From GCA-003244245 sp963822695 (GTDB lineage: Bacteria; Actinomycetota; Actinomycetes; Mycobacteriales; Pseudonocardiaceae): 64,000 nt of DNA. Of the stretch, positions 60,526-64,000 are shown piece after piece. The notes under the pieces are model-generated. The model saw nothing but the letters and a program-made list of their open reading frames with translations, was not told the origin of the DNA and ran no database searches. The position numbers and the translations under genes were made by a program. Location of the stretch: contig CAWGJH010000003.1 in assembly GCA_963822695.1 (NCBI GenBank), forward strand, positions 1 through 64,000, read 5' to 3'. How positions within the stretch are numbered: position 1 is the first letter of the stretch; the number at the start of each line of letters is the position of its first letter.

Positions 60526-60822
60526 TTAACGATGAAGCTGCTGGGAAAGCTGCTGGTCGGTCTGCTGGAACGCGTCGGCCGCGCTGTGTAGGTAGGAGTT
60601 CATGCCCTCCAGACCTTCGATCGTCTGGCGGGCGCCCTTGTTGAACTCCTCGTAGGAGGCCTGGAACTGCTTGCTCGACGTATCGGTGACATATCCGCCC
60701 TGCACCAGCTGGTCAACCTGGCGCTTGAGCTGGTCCAAGCGGCTCTCGATGTCGTTCTTGCCCGCCTGTAGCTGCTTGCCAGCGTCCCGCATCTCATCAT
60801 AGGTAACATTGACGTTCGCCAT
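60526..60822 (-). CDS. WXG100-family type VII secretion protein
   Basis: A 98-residue ESAT-6-like protein. ATG at 60822 has GGAGAG 8 bases upstream; a longer frame is less likely. MANVNVTYDEMRDAGKQLQA, then GKNDIESRLDQLKRQVDQLV forms helix 1. The turn is QGGYVTDTSSKQFQASYEEF, where the usual Trp-x-Gly is replaced by a GGY-type turn. Helix 2 is TIEGLEGMNSYLHSAADAFQ. Such proteins form helical hairpin dimers and are exported by the ESX/type VII system. It is divergent from the ESX-helper and RHS genes. Confidence 0.9.
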   Translation of the reverse strand: MANVNVTYDEMRDAGKQLQAGKNDIESRLDQLKRQVDQLVQGGYVTDTSSKQFQASYEEFNKGARQTIEGLEGMNSYLHSAADAFQQTDQQLSQQLHR

Positions 60823-61033
60823 GCTGATGCTCTCCTCACTGTTCAAGGTGTGTTACAGGACGGTCGGCGACGGCAAGTGCGCCGAGGGTGTCCGGTAGCG
60901 TGACCACGGCTCGGGCATGATATTCACCCGCACTCTCCTGTCGAATAAGCCGGGGGTATGGTCGCCGTCGGTAACCGTGCGGGCGGTATGCTCCCCGCCG
61001 GCACATGGCTTGGCGAAGTGGTGGGGGGAGTCG

Positions 61034-61348
61034 TTGGGCGACCATCTCACGGTCAACGTAGCGTTGATCCGGGCAACCGCCGGGGGGCTTGGGGTGATCA
61101 AGGACGTCCTCCAGCGTGCTGATGCCAGCAAACTCGGTGCCGAGGTGTTGGGCTCGGACGAGTTATCCCAGGCGATGGATGACTTCGTGAACAACTGGGG
61201 CATTCACCGTGGCAAGCTCGTCTCGGCGGTTGAGGCCCACCAGAAGATGGCCACCGAGAGTGCCGATGCCTATGAGCACACCGACGCTGAGCTGGCCAAG
61301 GAGCTGACACAGCACTCCTCCCCGGTCGGGGCGAGGGTCGCCTCGTGA
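61034..61348 (+). CDS. ESX-type helical helper protein (EspC/WXG-like)
   Basis: A 104-residue helical protein. I chose the TTG at 61034 because GGGGGGAG lies 5 bases upstream and the preceding in-frame residues are not protein-like. HLTVNVALIRATAGGLGVIK, then SDELSQAMDDFVNNWGIHRG has a WG turn between two helices, and KLVSAVEAHQKMATESADAY, then EHTDAELAKELT follows. The FVNNWGIHRG pattern is shared with proteins that sit before secreted RHS/LXG toxins in actinobacteria. The stop overlaps the toxin start (GTGA), so they are co-translated and the protein probably acts as secretion partner. Confidence 0.82.
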   Translation: MGDHLTVNVALIRATAGGLGVIKDVLQRADASKLGAEVLGSDELSQAMDDFVNNWGIHRGKLVSAVEAHQKMATESADAYEHTDAELAKELTQHSSPVGARVAS

Positions 61349-64000
61349 GCCGGCGTCCCACCGACTGGTCGCCGCTGACCGGCCCCGATCCGGTTCCTGG
61401 CGACCCCGACGACATCGAACGCGCCGCCAAGTCTCTGACCGATGTGGCCGAGGAGATCACCCGTCAGGCTGCCAACCTCCGCAAACTCTCCACCGCCGAA
61501 GGTTGGGACGCCGACGCTGGCCGCACCTTCGCCGACTCCGCCCGCGACCTCGCTGGCCAGTTGGATAAGGCCCACGGCCGCTACGCCACCGCTGGTGGCG
61601 CGCTGAAGCGCTACGCCCCCGAACTGCGCCACGCCCAGTCCATGGCTGACACCGCGCTCCTCGAGGCCAAACAGGCCCAGAGCACCATCAACGCCAACCG
61701 GCCGCCGGCCCACGCACCCGCCGGCCCACCCACCCCGGATGACGCCACCGCCGAACGGCGCCGCCAGTATGCCCACGACGAGGGCATCAGCGCTCTGCAG
61801 GCCGCTCGCCGCAAGCTCGACGAGGCCACCCAGCACCGCGACGAGCACGCCGGACGGGCCGCGCGGGCGATCAGCGACAGCATCGACCACGACGGGCTCA
61901 CAGACTCCTGGTGGGACAAGTTCACGAACTGGGTCCACGAGCACGCCGACATCCTCAAAGCCATTGCCAAGATCGCCGAGATGGTCGCCACCGTCCTGAG
62001 CACCATCGCGCTGCTCATCTCGTGGATCCCGGTCCTGGATTTCCTGTCTCCGGTCCTGCTCGGGCTGGCGGCACTGGCATCAGGGGTGGCTCTGGTCTGC
62101 AACCTCATGCTCGCCCTGGCCGGCGAGGGTTCCTGGTTCGACGTCGCCGTGGACCTGTTCGCCGTGGTCACCTTCGGCTTCGGGGCCAAGGCCGGCCTGG
62201 CGCTCCGGGCCGGAGAGGCGGCAGAAGGCGCGGCTGAAGGGGTCGAAGTCGCGGAACGGGGTGTGGCTGAAGACATCAGCGAGAACATCGACAGCCAGGC
62301 CTCAAGGCAGACCGAGAACCTGCGCTGCGAGAACGATCCGGTCGATGTCGCGGCTGGGCGGGTGGTGCTCACCCAGACCGATGTCGAGTTGGCCGGGGTG
62401 CTGCCGCTGGTGCTCTCCCGCACCCACCTCTCCTCCTACCGGGTGGGCCGCTGGTTTGGTCCGTCGTGGGCGTCCACCCTGGACCAGCGCTTGGAAATCG
62501 ACGACACCGGCGTGTACTACGCCGCCGCTGACGGCATGCTGCTGGCCTACCCCACCCCGGCCGACGGTATCTCGGTGTTGCCCAAGGAGGGTCCGCGTTG
62601 GGCGCTGTCCCGGAGTGCGGACGGCAGCGAAGTGCAGGGTGTGCCCGCGCTGCGGATCGGTGATTATGTAACACGGCTTACCGAGGTGACCAACTCCTCT
62701 GATATTCCGCTGCGGTTCGACTACGACGACGCCGGCCGGCTCACGGGCTGGCAGGACCGCAACGAGGTCGCCTACCACTACACCTACGACGAGGCTGGTC
62801 GCTGTGTGCGCACCTCGGGTGCTGGTGGGCACATGAACGGCACCTTCTCCTACGACCCGGACGCTAGAGTCACGGTGTTCACCAACTCGCTTGGTGCTGC
62901 CACGACGTTCCATTTCAATGAACTGGGTCAGGTGATCCGCGAGGTTGACCCGCTGGGTCACGCGACGGTCTCGGTGTGGGACCGCTACGACCGGCTGCTG
63001 GCCCGCACCGACCCGCTCGGGCGGATCACCCGCTACACCTACGACGGGGCCGGCAACCTCGTCACGCTCACCCGTCCGGACGGCAGCCGCGCCCTCGCCG
63101 AGTACAACGAGTTCCGGTTGCCGGTGATGGTCACAAACCCAGATGGGACGGTGTGGCGGCGGGCCTACGACGAGCGCGGCAACCTCACTGCGGTCACCGA
63201 CCCGCTGGGCGCGACGACCAGCTACGCCTACGATGAGCGGGGTCATCTCAGCGCGGTCACCGACGCTCTGAGTCACGTGCGTCGGGTGCAGACCGACGCG
63301 GCCGGGCTGCCGATTGCCGTGACCGACCCGCTCGGCGCCACCACCTGCTACGCCCGTGACGGCTGTGGGCGGATGAGCGCGATCACTGATCCGGTGGGTG
63401 GGGTGACTCGGTTTGGTTGGACCACCGAGGGCAAGCTGGCCTGGCGCGCCCTGCCCGATGGTGCGACGGAGCGCTGGCGCTACGACGGTGAGGGCAACCT
63501 CGTCGAGCATGTCGATGCCCTCGGTCAGCTCACCCGCACTGAGTTCGCCTCCTTTGATCTGCCTGCCGCGCGGATTGGGCCGGATGGGGCGCGGTTGGAG
63601 TTCTCTTACGACACCGAGTTGCGCCTGGTGAGTGTCACCAATCCGCAGGGCCTTCTCTGGCGTTACGATTACGACCCGGCCGGCAACCTCATCCGGGAGA
63701 CCGACTTCAACCACCGCGAGCTGCGCTACGTCCACGACGGTGCCGGGCAGCTCGTCGAGCGCACTAACGGTGCCGGGCAGGTCATCCGCTTCGCCCGTGA
63801 CCTGCTTGGCAACGTGGTCGAACAACGGTCTGGTGATGCGGTCACCACGTTTGCTTACGACGCGGTTGGTCGGATGGTGCGTGCGACCAACGCCGACTCC
63901 GAGGTGAGCTTTGATCGCGACGCGCTGGGGCGCGTGCTCGCCGAGACCTGCAACGGCCGCGCCCTCACCTCCACCTACGACCTCCTCGGCCGGCGTACCC
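61345..64000 (+). CDS. RHS-repeat polymorphic toxin, N-terminal part (runs off the window)
   Basis: At least 885 residues without a stop. Residues ~1-110 are a WXG-like helical export domain (PDDIERAAKSLTDVAEEITR; LSTAEGWDADAGRTFADSAR). Residues ~211-262 are strongly hydrophobic (VATVLSTIALLISWIPVLDF). From ~329 comes the DUF6531 region (NDPVDVAAGRVVLTQTDVEL; LSRTHLSSYRVGRWFGPSWA), and from ~457 RHS/YD repeats (YDDAGRLTGWQD; YDGAGNLVTLTRPDGS; YDERGNLTAVTDPLGATTSY). This is the architecture of a contact-dependent toxin delivered by a type VII-like route, with the variable toxin domain and immunity gene expected downstream, beyond the window. Confidence 0.9.
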   Translation, partial: MSRRPTDWSPLTGPDPVPGDPDDIERAAKSLTDVAEEITRQAANLRKLSTAEGWDADAGRTFADSARDLAGQLDKAHGRYATAGGALKRYAPELRHAQSMADTALLEAKQAQSTINANRPPAHAPAGPPTPDDATAERRRQYAHDEGISALQAARRKLDEATQHRDEHAGRAARAISDSIDHDGLTDSWWDKFTNWVHEHADILKAIAKIAEMVATVLSTIALLISWIPVLDFLSPVLLGLAALASGVALVCNLMLALAGEGSWFDVAVDLFAVVTFGFGAKAGLALRAGEAAEGAAEGVEVAERGVAEDISENIDSQASRQTENLRCENDPVDVAAGRVVLTQTDVELAGVLPLVLSRTHLSSYRVGRWFGPSWASTLDQRLEIDDTGVYYAAADGMLLAYPTPADGISVLPKEGPRWALSRSADGSEVQGVPALRIGDYVTRLTEVTNSSDIPLRFDYDDAGRLTGWQDRNEVAYHYTYDEAGRCVRTSGAGGHMNGTFSYDPDARVTVFTNSLGAATTFHFNELGQVIREVDPLGHATVSVWDRYDRLLARTDPLGRITRYTYDGAGNLVTLTRPDGSRALAEYNEFRLPVMVTNPDGTVWRRAYDERGNLTAVTDPLGATTSYAYDERGHLSAVTDALSHVRRVQTDAAGLPIAVTDPLGATTCYARDGCGRMSAITDPVGGVTRFGWTTEGKLAWRALPDGATERWRYDGEGNLVEHVDALGQLTRTEFASFDLPAARIGPDGARLEFSYDTELRLVSVTNPQGLLWRYDYDPAGNLIRETDFNHRELRYVHDGAGQLVERTNGAGQVIRFARDLLGNVVEQRSGDAVTTFAYDAVGRMVRATNADSEVSFDRDALGRVLAETCNGRALTSTYDLLGRRT

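Overview
The window is high-GC DNA with GTG and TTG starts, tightly overlapping genes, XRE/TPR regulators, a large LuxR-type (LAL) regulator, WXG100-type secretion proteins, a DUF6158 protein and a trypsin-nSTAND-WD40 locus. This points to an actinomycete, probably of the Pseudonocardiales; the species cannot be named from sequence alone.

Layout. 0-6.6 kb: two tandem paralogous XRE/TPR regulators with small companion ORFs, a MarR regulator, and a membrane-anchored YncE-propeller/phosphoesterase fusion. 6.8-14.5 kb: a decayed zone. A WD40 C-terminus is cut by an IS3-type element, which is itself interrupted by an IS66-type element with perfect 8-bp target duplications. Next come a tRNA 3'-end fragment and a badly frameshifted trypsin-nSTAND-WD40 gene whose small partner (a Trypsin-co-occurring-domain protein) is still intact. 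14.9-18.8 kb: PAP2 phosphatase, DUF4185 protein, small proteins, gene remnants and a 42-bp tandem repeat.

18.85-37.8 kb is the most interesting part: a probable C7-cyclitol biosynthetic cluster. A sugar-phosphate cyclase of the 2-epi-5-epi-valiolone synthase (EEVS) type heads a leftward operon of three cupins, a zinc alcohol dehydrogenase and an SDR, followed by DoxX and an exporter. A convergent rightward operon encodes a Gfo/Idh/MocA oxidoreductase, a VOC protein resembling the valiolone epimerases ValD/CetB, a zinc alcohol dehydrogenase and a three-subunit molybdenum hydroxylase of the PaoABC/YagTSR type. A divergent LAL regulator and a second MFS exporter flank it. Both operons start about 70 bp downstream of the same 24-bp palindrome, and a related promoter module precedes the second exporter. 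No aminotransferase, glycosyltransferase or kinase is present, so a nitrogen-free, non-glycosylated carbasugar (gabosine/valiolone-like) is the simplest guess.

37.8-46.1 kb: a second decayed zone with FAD-oxidoreductase and PIN fragments, IS6, integrase-type and ISAzo13 remnants, another tRNA-like 3' end, an XRE-type regulator, a secreted alpha/beta hydrolase, and a graspetide-type methyltransferase broken by one frameshift with no ATP-grasp ligase beside it. 46.6-56.7 kb: a tightly coupled cassette GrpE - lid-less Hsp70 - Fn3-like giant protein - zinc-ribbon GTPase - GTPase-associated protein - membrane GTPase - one-TM peptide, matching computationally predicted chaperone/GTPase conflict systems. 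56.9-64 kb: an ammonium transporter followed by a truncated PII gene, a DUF2127 membrane protein, a secreted lytic transglycosylase, a WXG100 protein, an ESX-type helper, and the start of a large RHS polymorphic toxin that runs off the window.
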